64,000 nt of DNA from Paraburkholderia flava (GCF_004359985.1 NZ_SMRO01000002.1:1874536-1938535); one strand, 5' to 3'; shown: positions 39,826 through 48,892, counted from the first letter of the stretch. Numbers and translations: made by a program. Notes: generated by a model from the sequence alone, not told the origin.

Positions 39826-40152
39826 CTATCGCTTGTACAACTCGCGGACCGCGTCCTCGATATGCTGACGCAACAGACGCCGCTCTTCAGGCGTCATATG
39901 GCCATCGCGGCGACGTTGATCGAGATCGGGGGGAACGACTGGGCGCATCATCGACTCCGATGCAGAGGCAGCGGAACGATCGGGATTGTGTGACTGACGA
40001 TTGAGCTTGAAGTGCGACGGGCCGCGAGAACTCGCGGCGTGATCGGGAGATTGCGCACGGGCGGATTGCGGGCCGAAGGTACCTGCGAGCGTGCCGGCTA
40101 CAGCCAGCGCAGTGATGCTTAGCCGAACGTTCGGCCAAACCCCTCCCTTCAT
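39826..40152 (-). CDS. Small exported protein of unknown function
   Basis: A 108-residue protein I do not recognise as a named family. It has a signal peptide (ALAVAGTLAGTFGPQSARA, then QS), a low-complexity Ser/His/Arg-rich middle, and a conserved-looking C-terminal helix GHMTPEERRLLRQHIEDAVRELYKR, the part most likely to be functional. The ATG at 40152 (MKGGVW) is preferred; an in-frame start at 40176 would place charged residues ahead of the signal. It is divergent from ompR and 126 nt upstream of the DUF1800 gene on the same strand, so it may be the first gene of that unit. Confidence 0.7.
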   Translation of the reverse strand: MKGGVWPNVRLSITALAVAGTLAGTFGPQSARAQSPDHAASSRGPSHFKLNRQSHNPDRSAASASESMMRPVVPPDLDQRRRDGHMTPEERRLLRQHIEDAVRELYKR

Positions 40153-40321
40153 CTTGTTCCCTTCGTCGCGCGGCAACCGGCTACCTCAAATGCGTGTACA
40201 GACCCCGCTGCAAAGCCGGGTGCGAGAGTTTTAGTCGTGTGAAGTATCCACCGAACAGCCGCAATCAGTAAAGGAGTCTACGCGTCGACGCTTTACGTCG
40301 TGCCACCATGCGGGTAAATTT

Positions 40322-40337
40322 TGTAACTGACTGTAAC
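40322..40337 (+). promoter_or_regulatory. Candidate OmpR box upstream of ompR
   Basis: Exact direct repeat TGTAAC-TGAC-TGTAAC with 10-bp periodicity, the arrangement expected for tandem OmpR-family binding. It ends 7 bp upstream of a possible -35 (TTGCTG, 40345-40350). Confidence 0.55.
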
Positions 40338-40344
40338 CCGCCAA

Positions 40345-40372
40345 TTGCTGCAACCGCGCGCCTCTTTCTAAT
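40345..40372 (+). promoter_or_regulatory. Candidate ompR promoter
   Basis: Weak -35 TTGCTG, 16-bp spacer and -10 TCTAAT (five of six matches to TATAAT). The implied start point near 40379 is almost at the ompR start codon, which would leave a very short or absent leader. Confidence 0.45.
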
Positions 40373-40381
40373 CGCGCTAAG

Positions 40382-41116
40382 ATGCCGACCATGGAAACCA
40401 AAAACCCTTCGAAAATCCTCGTCGTCGATGACGACCCGCGTCTTCGCGACTTGCTGCGCCGCTATCTCGGTGAACAGGGCTTCAATGTCTACGTCGCCGA
40501 AAACGCTCCGTCAATGAACAAGCTGTGGGTCCGCGAGCGTTTCGATCTGCTCGTGCTGGACCTGATGTTGCCAGGCGAAGACGGGCTTTCCATCTGCCGT
40601 CGTTTGCGCGGCAGCAACGATCGCACGCCGATCATCATGCTCACCGCCAAGGGTGAAGACGTCGATCGCATCGTCGGGCTCGAGATGGGTGCCGACGACT
40701 ATCTGCCGAAGCCGTTCAATCCGCGCGAACTCGTCGCGCGTATTCATGCGGTGCTGCGTCGTCAGTCGCCGTCGGAACTGCCGGGCGCACCGTCCGAAAC
40801 CACCGAGGTATTCGAGTTCGGCGAATTCGCGTTGAATCTCGCGACGCGCACGCTCACTAAAGCCGGTCAGGAAATTCCGCTCACTACCGGCGAGTTCTCC
40901 GTACTGAAGGTGTTCGCGCGTCATCCGCGTCAGCCGTTGTCGCGTGAAAAATTGATGGAGCTCGCACGCGGTCGTGAATACGAAGTGTTCGACCGCAGTC
41001 TCGACGTGCAGATTTCGCGGCTGCGCAAACTGATCGAGCCCGATCCTGGCAGCCCTCGTTTCATCCAGACCGTGTGGGGTCTCGGATACGTGTTCATCCC
41101 TGACGGCGCAGCCTGA
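40382..41116 (+). CDS. ompR: Osmolarity response regulator OmpR
   Basis: A 244-residue two-domain response regulator. The receiver domain has the acidic pocket VVDDD, phosphoacceptor Asp60 in LLVLDLMLPGEDG and the Lys in DDYLPKPFN. The C-terminal winged helix (about 145-240) ends SRLRKLIEPDPGSPRFIQTVWGLGYVFIP. It is partnered by EnvZ, encoded 32 nt downstream. A second ATG at 40391 (METKNPSK) would remove three residues; neither start has a strong Shine-Dalgarno. The upstream direct repeat TGTAAC-N4-TGTAAC suggests autoregulation. OmpR normally controls porins and osmotic responses. Confidence 0.93.
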   Translation: MPTMETKNPSKILVVDDDPRLRDLLRRYLGEQGFNVYVAENAPSMNKLWVRERFDLLVLDLMLPGEDGLSICRRLRGSNDRTPIIMLTAKGEDVDRIVGLEMGADDYLPKPFNPRELVARIHAVLRRQSPSELPGAPSETTEVFEFGEFALNLATRTLTKAGQEIPLTTGEFSVLKVFARHPRQPLSREKLMELARGREYEVFDRSLDVQISRLRKLIEPDPGSPRFIQTVWGLGYVFIPDGAA

Positions 41117-41148
41117 GTCTGTTTGCTTTCTCTCGACATGAAGGGCCC

Positions 41149-42498
41149 ATGCGGATTGACCGGCGCCTCCTGACGCTTGCGTTCGGCGGCCTTTTCTGGC
41201 GGACTTTTTTACTGATCGCGCTGCTGATCGCCGTCAGTCTCGCCGCCTGGTTCCAGAGCTTCCGCGTCATCGAACGCGAGCCGCGTGCACAGCGGGTCGC
41301 GTTGCAGCTCGTCGCCATCGTGAAGCTCACGCGCACCGCGCTCCTCTACTCCGATCCCGACCTGCGGCGCGCGCTGCTGCAGGATCTGGAGAGCAACGAG
41401 GGCGTGCGCGTCTATCCGCGCGAAACCACCGACAAGTACCGGCTCCAGCCCGACGAAGCGCTGAACCGGCTGATCGAACACGACATCCGTGGCCGGCTCG
41501 GCGACGACACCGTGATCGCGCAGTCGGTCAACGACATTCCCGGCGTGTGGATCAGCTTCAAGATCGACGACGACGATTACTGGGTCGCGCTCGATCGCGA
41601 TCAGCTCGATAACGCGACAGGTCTGCAATGGGCCGGCTGGGGCGTGTTCGCGCTCGCGCTGTCGCTGTTCGGCGCGGCGTTCATCACGAGTCTCGTGAAC
41701 CGTCCGTTCGCGCGGCTCGCACTGGCGGCGCGCAAGGTGGGCTCGGGACAGTCGCCCGAGCTGTTGCCCGAGCGCGGCATGGGTGTCGCTGCCGAAACCA
41801 ACCGCAGCTTCAACCAGATGGTGCAGGACCTCGAGCAGCTGGAAGCCGACCGCGCGTTGATGCTCGCGGGGATCTCGCACGATCTGCGCACACCGCTCGC
41901 GCGACTGCGGCTCGAAACCGAAATGAGCCCGTCCGACCAGACGACGAAGGACGCGATGATCGACGACATCGAGCAGATGGACATGATCATCGGCCGCTTC
42001 CTCGACTACGCACGACCGGTGCAACGGATGCCCGAACCAGTCGATCTGTCGGTGATCGCGGGCGAACTCGCGGCGCGGCTGTCGAACGAGGACGGCATGC
42101 GTCTGATCACGCGCCTCGCGCCATCGGCAGTGATCGAGGCCGACGAGACGGACATGCGACGCGTCGTCGGCAATCTGGTCGAGAACGCGCGCAAGTACGG
42201 GTTGAGCGAGGCCGACGGCATTCCGCACGTGATCCTCGAAACGCGGGTCTCGCATTCGCGCGTCGAGCTTTCGGTCGTCGACGAGGGTCCAGGTATTCCC
42301 GAAGATCAGCTCGCGCTCGTCACGCGTCCGTTCTATCGCGTCAATTCGGCGCGTACCCAGGCGAACGGCACGGGGCTCGGGATGGCGATCGTTCAACGGC
42401 TCGTCAGCCGTTATCGCGGCACGCTCCGCCTGCGCAATCGCGCGCCGGGACCGGGCCTCGAAGTGACGATCGAATTCCCGCTCGCCAAGGGCACTTAA
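41149..42498 (+). CDS. envZ: Osmosensor histidine kinase EnvZ
   Basis: A 449-residue inner-membrane sensor kinase for OmpR. A first membrane segment (FLLIALLIAVSLAAWF, about 20-35) is followed by a periplasmic domain of about 120 residues, a second membrane segment (WGVFALALSLFGAAFITSL, about 163-182), HAMP, and a dimerisation domain with His244 in AGISHDLRTPLARL. The ATPase has the N box NLVENARKYG, DEGPGIPEDQL and the G2 box ANGTGLGMAIV. It is co-transcribed with ompR. The start at 41149 has AAGGGCCC ahead of the ATG. Confidence 0.93.
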   Translation: MRIDRRLLTLAFGGLFWRTFLLIALLIAVSLAAWFQSFRVIEREPRAQRVALQLVAIVKLTRTALLYSDPDLRRALLQDLESNEGVRVYPRETTDKYRLQPDEALNRLIEHDIRGRLGDDTVIAQSVNDIPGVWISFKIDDDDYWVALDRDQLDNATGLQWAGWGVFALALSLFGAAFITSLVNRPFARLALAARKVGSGQSPELLPERGMGVAAETNRSFNQMVQDLEQLEADRALMLAGISHDLRTPLARLRLETEMSPSDQTTKDAMIDDIEQMDMIIGRFLDYARPVQRMPEPVDLSVIAGELAARLSNEDGMRLITRLAPSAVIEADETDMRRVVGNLVENARKYGLSEADGIPHVILETRVSHSRVELSVVDEGPGIPEDQLALVTRPFYRVNSARTQANGTGLGMAIVQRLVSRYRGTLRLRNRAPGPGLEVTIEFPLAKGT

Positions 42499-42617
42499 GC
42501 ACTCAAGCCGCCCGACGGATCTGAGCCGTTTTCTCTCAAATTGAGCCCCTCCGCGCGTCGCGCCGAAGTTCCCTATCGGCGCATTGAATAAAAGCTATCC
42601 ACCATATTAGATAAAAA

Positions 42618-42640
42618 CTATTGATTCTATTAGTCAATAG
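42618..42640 (+). promoter_or_regulatory. Palindromic candidate operator overlapping the ahpC promoter
   Basis: CTATTGA-N9-TCAATAG, a perfect 7-bp inverted repeat. CTAT (42618, 42627) and ATAG (42637, 42645) units recall OxyR quarter-sites, but spacing is not the canonical N7. It covers the -35 hexamer and part of the spacer. Confidence 0.5.
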
Positions 42641-42649
42641 AGTTATAGT
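42621..42649 (+). promoter_or_regulatory. Candidate sigma-70 promoter of ahpC
   Basis: -35 TTGATT (42621-42626), exactly 17-bp spacer, -10 TATAGT (42644-42649). This gives a start near 42656 and a leader of about 85 nt. The surrounding 60 bp are unusually AT-rich for this genome. Confidence 0.7.
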
Positions 42650-42741
42650 TGCAGGTATGTAACGCCTCCGTTACACCGTGCAGGTAGCTTGAACAGGCAG
42701 TCTGACTCACCCATTTGCAACCTTTCTACAGGAGCATCCGC

Positions 42742-43290
42742 ATGAAAACCGTCGGCGATAAACTCGAAGCTTTCACCGTCACCGCAGCGAAGCCGGGCTT
42801 CAACAACCATGAAGAAAACGGCGTGTCGGCGTTCGAAGAAATCACCGAACAGTCGTTCCCGGGCAAGTGGAAGATCCTCTATTTCTACCCGAAGGACTTC
42901 ACCTTCGTGTGCCCGACCGAAATCGTCGAATTCGGCAAGCTCGCGAAGCAGTTCGAAGAGCGCGATGCCGTTCTGCTCGGCGGCAGTTCCGATAACGAAT
43001 TCGTGAAGCTCGCATGGCGTCGCGAACACAAGGATCTGGACAAGCTGAACCATTACTCGTTCGGCGACGTCAAGGGCGAACTGATCGACCAGCTCGGCAT
43101 TCGCGACCGGGAAGCCGGCGTTGCACTGCGCGCGACGTTCATCGTCGATCCGGACAACACGATCCAGCACGTGTCGGTGAACAACCTGAACGTCGGCCGT
43201 AACCCGGACGAAGTCCTGCGTATCCTCGACGGTCTGCAAACGGACGAACTGTGCCCGTGCAACCGTGCAGTCGGCGGCTCGACGCTGTAA
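42742..43290 (+). CDS. ahpC: Peroxiredoxin AhpC, three-cysteine type
   Basis: Alkyl hydroperoxide reductase that detoxifies hydrogen peroxide, organic peroxides and peroxynitrite. The 182-residue protein has the peroxidatic Cys57 in DFTFVCPTE and a C-terminal DELCPCNR with Cys171 and Cys173. This three-Cys arrangement is, to my knowledge, that of the mycobacterial AhpC reduced by AhpD rather than by AhpF, and ahpD follows directly. The ATG at 42742 is preceded by AGGAG. It is probably induced by peroxide through the palindromic promoter region upstream. Confidence 0.95.
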   Translation: MKTVGDKLEAFTVTAAKPGFNNHEENGVSAFEEITEQSFPGKWKILYFYPKDFTFVCPTEIVEFGKLAKQFEERDAVLLGGSSDNEFVKLAWRREHKDLDKLNHYSFGDVKGELIDQLGIRDREAGVALRATFIVDPDNTIQHVSVNNLNVGRNPDEVLRILDGLQTDELCPCNRAVGGSTL

Positions 43291-43304
43291 GCGTGGCCAC
43301 CCGG

Positions 43305-43341
43305 AGCCCGCTATGCTTGAAAGAGCCAGCGGGCTTTTTTT
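43305..43341 (+). terminator. Terminator or attenuator between ahpC and ahpD
   Basis: AGCCCGCT / AGCGGGCT stem with a 15-nt loop, then seven T residues. It begins 14 nt after the ahpC stop and would make the ahpC message more abundant than ahpC-ahpD. Confidence 0.82.
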
Positions 43342-43365
43342 GCGACAGATTGATAGGAGAAGTCA

Positions 43366-43890
43366 ATGGAATTCTTGGGCGCGATTAAGGAACTCATCCC
43401 CGACTACGCAAAGGACATCCGTCTGAACCTCGACGGCACGATCGGCCGCTCGTCGCTCGAAGGCAACGACGCCGTCGGTGTCGCGCTGGCCGCCGCGTTC
43501 GCCGCGAAGAGCAAGACGCTAATCGACGCGATCCGCAATGCAGGTGTGCTGTCGCCGGAAGAAACGAATGGCGCGCTGACCGCCGCCGCGCTGATGGGCA
43601 TGAACAACGTGTGGTATCCGTACGTCGAGATGACGGGCAATGCCGACCTCAAGTCGCAACCGGCCGGTCTGCGGATGAACGCTTACGCATCGCACGGCGG
43701 CGTCGACAAGCGTCGCTTCGAAATGTATGCGCTGGCCGCATCGATCATCGGCAAGTGCCATTTCTGCGTGAAGTCGCACTTCGACACGCTACTCGCCGAA
43801 GGCATGAGCTCGACGCAGGTGCGCGACGTCGGCCGCATCGCAGCGGTCGTCAATGCCGCTGCGCAGGTGATCGAAGCTGAAGGGAAGTAA
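43366..43890 (+). CDS. ahpD: Alkylhydroperoxidase AhpD
   Basis: Small disulfide reductase that recycles AhpC; in mycobacteria it draws electrons from lipoylated dihydrolipoamide succinyltransferase. The 174-residue protein contains the CxxC active site GKCHFCVKSH (Cys131, Cys134, His138) with Glu119 ahead of it in RRFEMYAL, matching the known proton-relay residues. The ATG at 43366 follows GGAGAAG. The gene lies 75 nt after ahpC, with a terminator-like hairpin in between. It converges with ispF. Confidence 0.95.
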   Translation: MEFLGAIKELIPDYAKDIRLNLDGTIGRSSLEGNDAVGVALAAAFAAKSKTLIDAIRNAGVLSPEETNGALTAAALMGMNNVWYPYVEMTGNADLKSQPAGLRMNAYASHGGVDKRRFEMYALAASIIGKCHFCVKSHFDTLLAEGMSSTQVRDVGRIAAVVNAAAQVIEAEGK

Positions 43891-44021
43891 GTGGAGAAAC
43901 AAGCGGCGCACCGGCAACCGGAGCGCCGCATGAGCGGCCGCGTGGAGCGTGTGTTCCGCACAAAACGCACGAGCCTGCGCGGCCCGCGTGCAGCACGTCT
44001 TATACGCGGCTCAAATTTGCT

Positions 44022-44501
44022 TCAACCGCGATTCAACAGCACCGCGGCCTGCGCCTCGATGCCCTCGCCGCGCCCCAGATAGCCCAGCTTCTCGTTCGTC
44101 TTCGCTTTAACGTTGACGCGATCGAGCGGCAACCCCAGATCTTCGGCAATGTTCGCGCGCATCGCATCGATGTGCGGCGCGAGCTTCGGCGCCTGCGCGA
44201 TCACCGTGCTGTCGACATTGACGATCGAGAACCCCGCCTTCGCGACGCGCGCCGCGCATTCGCGCAGCAGCACGCGACTATTCGCGCCGAAGAACTGTTT
44301 GTCGGTATCCGGAAAGTGACGGCCGATGTCGCCCAGCGCCGCCGCGCCGAATAGCGCATCGGTGATCGCATGCAGCAGCACGTCCGCGTCGGAATGGCCG
44401 AGCAGCCCACGGTCGTACGGCACCGTCACACCGCCGATGATCAGCGGCCGCCCCGGCACCAGCGCATGCACGTCGTACCCTTGTCCGATCCTGAAATCCA
44501 T
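44022..44501 (-). CDS. ispF: 2-C-methyl-D-erythritol 2,4-cyclodiphosphate synthase
   Basis: Fifth step of the MEP isoprenoid pathway: makes the cyclic diphosphate from CDP-methylerythritol 2-phosphate. The 159-residue length is normal. It starts [17 protein letters not shown], with zinc ligands Asp and His in the GYDVHAL motif, and contains [19 protein letters not shown] and the conserved FPDTD. ispD lies 42 nt upstream on the same strand, the usual ispDF order. The enzymes act in the cytosol. Confidence 0.97.
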   Translation of the reverse strand: MDFRIGQGYDVHALVPGRPLIIGGVTVPYDRGLLGHSDADVLLHAITDALFGAAALGDIGRHFPDTDKQFFGANSRVLLRECAARVAKAGFSIVNVDSTVIAQAPKLAPHIDAMRANIAEDLGLPLDRVNVKAKTNEKLGYLGRGEGIEAQAAVLLNRG

Positions 44502-44543
44502 ATGCGTGAATCCGTCCGTTGAAGATGAAGTAACCGATGGGGT

Positions 44544-45251
44544 CTAAGGCGCCGGCCGACCGAGAATCGCTTCGGCAAGGCCGAAGTCTTCCGGGTAAGT
44601 GACCTTGAAATTGCGCAGGCTGCCTTGCACGAGACGCGGCGCATGACCGAGCCATTCGATCGCGCTCGCTTCGTCGGTCAGGTCGTGGCCTTCGCGCTGC
44701 GCGGCGAGAATCGCGTCGCGCAGCATGCCGATCCGGAACATCTGCGGCGTCTGCGCCTGCCAGAGTCCGTCGCGCGCTTCGGTACGCGCAATCCGTCCAT
44801 CGCTATCCGGCGCGATGCGCTTGAGCGTATCAGCAACCGGCAGCGCGATGATGCCGCCCACCGGGTCGTCCTTCGCCGCCGCGATCAGCGTGCGGATCAG
44901 CGCGGGCGTGATGCCCGGACGCGCGGCATCGTGCACCAGCACCCAGTCGTCATCGTGTGCGCCGAACTCCGCGAGCGCGTGCAGTCCGTTCAGCACGGTT
45001 GCCTGGCGCGACGCCCCGCCGCAGCGGCGCACCGCGAAGCGCAACCCCGAGAAGCGGCGAGCGTCGAAGTGCGGATCGTCGGCGGCGATCACGAGGAGCG
45101 TCTGCGCGAATTCGCTGCATGCGTCGAACGCGGCGAGCGAATAATGCAGCAGGTCGCGGCCGGCGACGGTCCGATACTGCTTGGGCACGGTGGAGCCGGA
45201 ACGACTACCGGTGCCTGCGCACGGAATCAGGGCAAAGAGACGTGAAGTCAC
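44544..45251 (-). CDS. ispD: 2-C-methyl-D-erythritol 4-phosphate cytidylyltransferase
   Basis: Third step of the MEP pathway: joins CTP and methylerythritol 4-phosphate. The 235-residue protein has the nucleotide-binding [19 protein letters not shown], the [10 protein letters not shown] motif and the C-terminal [19 protein letters not shown]. The start is GTG at 45251 (read as [10 protein letters not shown]), chosen because the family N-terminus begins there and the length equals that of known IspD; the in-frame extension to 45392 has no homologous character. No clear Shine-Dalgarno is seen. It is divergent from mfd. Confidence 0.94.
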   Translation of the reverse strand: MTSRLFALIPCAGTGSRSGSTVPKQYRTVAGRDLLHYSLAAFDACSEFAQTLLVIAADDPHFDARRFSGLRFAVRRCGGASRQATVLNGLHALAEFGAHDDDWVLVHDAARPGITPALIRTLIAAAKDDPVGGIIALPVADTLKRIAPDSDGRIARTEARDGLWQAQTPQMFRIGMLRDAILAAQREGHDLTDEASAIEWLGHAPRLVQGSLRNFKVTYPEDFGLAEAILGRPAP

Positions 45252-45409
45252 GAAAGGCAAACGCCGTGAGTGAAAGTAGAGGACGGATTTTATAATAGGT
45301 CCTTCGAGTCCACGCCCGAACATCGGCAATATCGGCAATCCGTGGGCAACACGCGTAGACTTCCCGCTCATTCGCTGCGCCAACGCCCCCACCGGCCGCT
45401 TTTTTCTTT

Positions 45410-48400
45410 ATGCCCGACACCCCTGCTTCCCCGCACTCCCCGTCTCCCGTCGCCCTCGTCAAGGCCGGCCAGCGTTTCGCTTTCGACGGCACGCACGGTT
45501 CGTCCGACGCCCTGCTGATCGCCCGTTATCACCTGGCGTACCGGCAGGAGATGCCGTTGCTCGCGGTGGTGTGCGCGAACGCAGTCGACGCGCAGCGGCT
45601 CGCGCAGGAGATCGCGTTTTTCGCGCCGCAGGCGCGGATCCGTCTGCTGCCCGACTGGGAAACGCTGCCTTACGATTCGTTCTCGCCGCACCAGGATCTC
45701 GTTTCCGAGCGGCTCGCCACGCTGCACGATCTCGGCGAGGGGCGCTGCGACATCCTGCTTGTCCCGGCGACGACCGCGCTGTACCGGATGCCGCCCGCGT
45801 CGTTTCTCGCCGCGTATACGTTCTCGTTCACGCAGGGCGAGCGGCTCGACGAAGCGAAGCTAAAGGCGCAGCTCACGCTCGCCGGCTACGAGCACGTGAG
45901 CCAGGTCGTGCGGCCCGGCGAATATTGCGTGCGCGGTTCGCTGATCGACCTGTTCCCGATGGGTTCGCCGCTGCCGTACCGGCTCGATCTGTTCGACGAC
46001 CAGGTCGATTCGATCCGTGCATTCGATCCCGATACGCAGCGCAGCCTCTATCCAGTGCGCGACGTGCGACTGCTGCCCGGTCGCGAATTCCCGTTCGACG
46101 AAACCGCGCGCACCGCATTTCGCAGCCGCTGGCGCGAAGTCTTCGAAGGCGACCCGAGCCGCGCGTCGATCTACAAGGACATCGGCAATGGCGTGCCGTC
46201 GGCGGGTATCGAATACTATCTGCCGCTGTTTTTCGAAGAGACCGCGACGCTCTTCCACTATCTGCCCGAGCACGCGCAGCTAGCGTTCGTCGGTGATCTG
46301 GAGACCGCGATCCGTCGCTTCACTGCGGATACGAAGCAGCGTTTCGGTTTCCTGTCGCACGATCGCGAGCGGCCGATCCTCGAGCCCGCGCGTCTGTTCC
46401 TGTCGGACGAAGATTTCTTCGCGTTCGCGAAGCCGTTCGCGCGCCTCGCACTGCCGTCTGCTGCGGGAGGCTGGGCCGCAGCGCTGCCGAATCTCGCAAT
46501 CGACCGCCACGCCGACGACCCCGTCTCCGCGCTGCGCGCGTACCTCGACACCACACCGAACCGCGTGCTGTTCGCGGCCGAATCCGCCGGACGTCGCGAG
46601 ACCATCGCGCAACTGCTGGTGGACAACCACCTGCGCCCCGGTTCGAGCGACAGCTACGAAGACTGGCTCACCTCCGACTTACGCTTCTCGCTCGGCGTCG
46701 CGCCGCTCGCGAACGGCTTCTCGATCCCCGGCGAAGGCGTCACGATCGTCACCGAGACCGAGCTATACGGTCCGCTGGCGCGCCGTACAGGACGTCGCCG
46801 CCAGGAACAGGCGAGCAACGTCGACTCGATGGTGCGCGACCTGTCCGAGCTGAAGATCGGCGACCCGGTCGTTCACGTGCAACACGGCATCGGCCGCTAC
46901 ATGGGGCTCGTGTCGATGGATCTCGGCGAAGGAGAGACCGAGTTCCTGCACCTCGAATACGCGGGCGACAGCAAGCTCTACGTCCCCGTCTCGCAACTGC
47001 ACGTGATCTCGCGCTACAGCGGCGCCGACCCCGATAGCGCGCCGTTGCATTCGCTCGGCTCGGGTCAATGGGAAAAAGCGAAGCGCAAGGCCGCCCAGCA
47101 GATCCGCGACACCGCCGCCGAACTGCTGAACCTGTACGCCCGCCGCGCGCTGCGCGAGGGACACGCGTTCGCGCTCGAACCGCGCGACTACGTGAAATTC
47201 GCCGAGAGCTTCGGCTTCGAGGAAACCCCCGATCAGGCCGCGGCAATCGCCGCCGTGATCGGCGACATGACGAGCGGCAAACCGATGGACCGCCTCGTCT
47301 GCGGCGACGTCGGCTTCGGCAAGACCGAAGTGGCGCTGCGTGCCGCGTTCATCGCGGTCATGGGCGGCAAACAGGTCGCGCTGCTGTCGCCGACCACCCT
47401 GCTTGCAGAACAGCACACGCAGACCTTCACCGACCGCTTCTCCGACTGGCCCGTCCGCATCGCGGAACTGTCGCGCTTCAAGTCCACGAAGGAAGTCAAC
47501 GCGTCGATCGAGCAGATTAACGACGGCAGCGTCGACATCGTGATCGGCACGCACAAGCTGCTGTCGTCGGATGTGCAGTTCAAGCGGCTCGGCCTCGTGA
47601 TCATCGACGAAGAGCATCGCTTCGGCGTGCGCCAGAAGGAAGCGTTGAAGGCGCTACGCGCGGAAGTCGACGTTCTGACACTGACCGCGACGCCGATTCC
47701 ACGCACGCTCGGCATGGCACTCGAAGGGCTGCGCGATTTCTCGGTGATCGCGACCGCGCCGCAGAAGCGGCTCGCGATCAAAACGTTCGTGCGTCGCGAG
47801 GAAGACGGCGTGATCCGCGAGGCGATGCTGCGCGAACTGAAGCGCGGCGGCCAGGTGTACTTCCTGCACAACGAGGTCGAGACGATCGAGAATCGCCGCG
47901 CGATGCTCGAAGCACTGGTGCCCGAAGCGCGCATCGCGGTCGCGCACGGCCAGATGCACGAACGCGAACTCGAACGCGTGATGCGCGATTTCGTCGCGCA
48001 GCGCGCGAACGTGCTGCTGTGTACGACGATCATCGAAACCGGCATCGACGTCCCCACCGCTAACACGATCCTGATCCACCGCTCGGACAAGTTCGGTCTT
48101 GCGCAGCTGCACCAGTTGCGCGGACGTGTCGGCCGGTCGCATCACCAGGCGTATTCGTATCTGCTCGTGCACGATCCGCAGGGACTCACGAAGCAGGCGC
48201 AGCGCCGGCTCGAAGCGATCCAGCAGATGGAAGAACTCGGCGCGGGCTTCTATCTCGCGATGCACGACCTCGAGATTCGCGGCACCGGCGAAGTGCTCGG
48301 CGATAAACAATCGGGCGAGATTCACGAGATCGGTTTCCAGCTGTACACCGACATGCTCAACGATGCGGTGAAAGCGCTGAAGGAAGGCCGCGAGCCCGAC

Positions 48401-48892
48401 CTCACCGCGCCGCTCGCCGCGACGACCGAGATCAACCTGCACGCACCGGCGATCCTGCCCGCGGACTATTGCGGCGACGTGCAGGAACGTCTGTCGCTGT
48501 ACAAGCGGCTCGCGAACTGCGAACACGACGATTCGATCGACGGCATCCAGGAAGAACTGATCGACCGCTTCGGCAAGCTGCCGCCTCAGGCCCAGGCGCT
48601 CGTCGAAACGCACCGGCTGCGGCTCGCTGCGAAACCGCTCGGCATTTCGAAGATCGATGCAGGCGAAACGGTGATCGGCCTGCAGTTCATTCCGAATCCG
48701 CCGGTCGACGGCATGCGAATCATCGAGATGGTGCAGAAGCACAAACACATCAAGCTCGCGGGCCAGGACAAGCTGCGCATCGAGACGCGCACGCCTGATC
48801 TGTCGGTGCGTGTCGCGACCGTCAAGGAAACCTTGCGTGCGCTCGGCGCACCCGCGCGGGCTGCGGCTCCGGCTCGCTCGGCGGCTCGATAA
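45410..48892 (+). CDS. mfd: Transcription-repair coupling factor Mfd
   Basis: Dislodges RNA polymerase stalled at DNA lesions and recruits UvrA. The 1160 residues show the UvrB-homology region (PDWETLPYDSFSPHQDLVSERL), the RNA polymerase-interacting domain (IGDPVVHVQHGIGRYMGL), and the RecG-like translocase with Walker A GDVGFGKTEVALR near residue 632, the DEEH box IIDEEHRFGVRQ and the QLRGRVGRSHHQAYSYL helicase motif. The C-terminal UvrA-inhibitory domain follows. The ATG at 45410 is preceded by a T-rich stretch without a Shine-Dalgarno, so initiation may be weak or unusual. Confidence 0.97.
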   Translation: MPDTPASPHSPSPVALVKAGQRFAFDGTHGSSDALLIARYHLAYRQEMPLLAVVCANAVDAQRLAQEIAFFAPQARIRLLPDWETLPYDSFSPHQDLVSERLATLHDLGEGRCDILLVPATTALYRMPPASFLAAYTFSFTQGERLDEAKLKAQLTLAGYEHVSQVVRPGEYCVRGSLIDLFPMGSPLPYRLDLFDDQVDSIRAFDPDTQRSLYPVRDVRLLPGREFPFDETARTAFRSRWREVFEGDPSRASIYKDIGNGVPSAGIEYYLPLFFEETATLFHYLPEHAQLAFVGDLETAIRRFTADTKQRFGFLSHDRERPILEPARLFLSDEDFFAFAKPFARLALPSAAGGWAAALPNLAIDRHADDPVSALRAYLDTTPNRVLFAAESAGRRETIAQLLVDNHLRPGSSDSYEDWLTSDLRFSLGVAPLANGFSIPGEGVTIVTETELYGPLARRTGRRRQEQASNVDSMVRDLSELKIGDPVVHVQHGIGRYMGLVSMDLGEGETEFLHLEYAGDSKLYVPVSQLHVISRYSGADPDSAPLHSLGSGQWEKAKRKAAQQIRDTAAELLNLYARRALREGHAFALEPRDYVKFAESFGFEETPDQAAAIAAVIGDMTSGKPMDRLVCGDVGFGKTEVALRAAFIAVMGGKQVALLSPTTLLAEQHTQTFTDRFSDWPVRIAELSRFKSTKEVNASIEQINDGSVDIVIGTHKLLSSDVQFKRLGLVIIDEEHRFGVRQKEALKALRAEVDVLTLTATPIPRTLGMALEGLRDFSVIATAPQKRLAIKTFVRREEDGVIREAMLRELKRGGQVYFLHNEVETIENRRAMLEALVPEARIAVAHGQMHERELERVMRDFVAQRANVLLCTTIIETGIDVPTANTILIHRSDKFGLAQLHQLRGRVGRSHHQAYSYLLVHDPQGLTKQAQRRLEAIQQMEELGAGFYLAMHDLEIRGTGEVLGDKQSGEIHEIGFQLYTDMLNDAVKALKEGREPDLTAPLAATTEINLHAPAILPADYCGDVQERLSLYKRLANCEHDDSIDGIQEELIDRFGKLPPQAQALVETHRLRLAAKPLGISKIDAGETVIGLQFIPNPPVDGMRIIEMVQKHKHIKLAGQDKLRIETRTPDLSVRVATVKETLRALGAPARAAAPARSAAR

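Noticed and set aside
42607..42644. Canonical OxyR site upstream of ahpC
   Set aside because: CTAT and ATAG units exist but not in the ATAG-N7-CTAT-N7-ATAG-N7-CTAT array, so I report only a palindrome.
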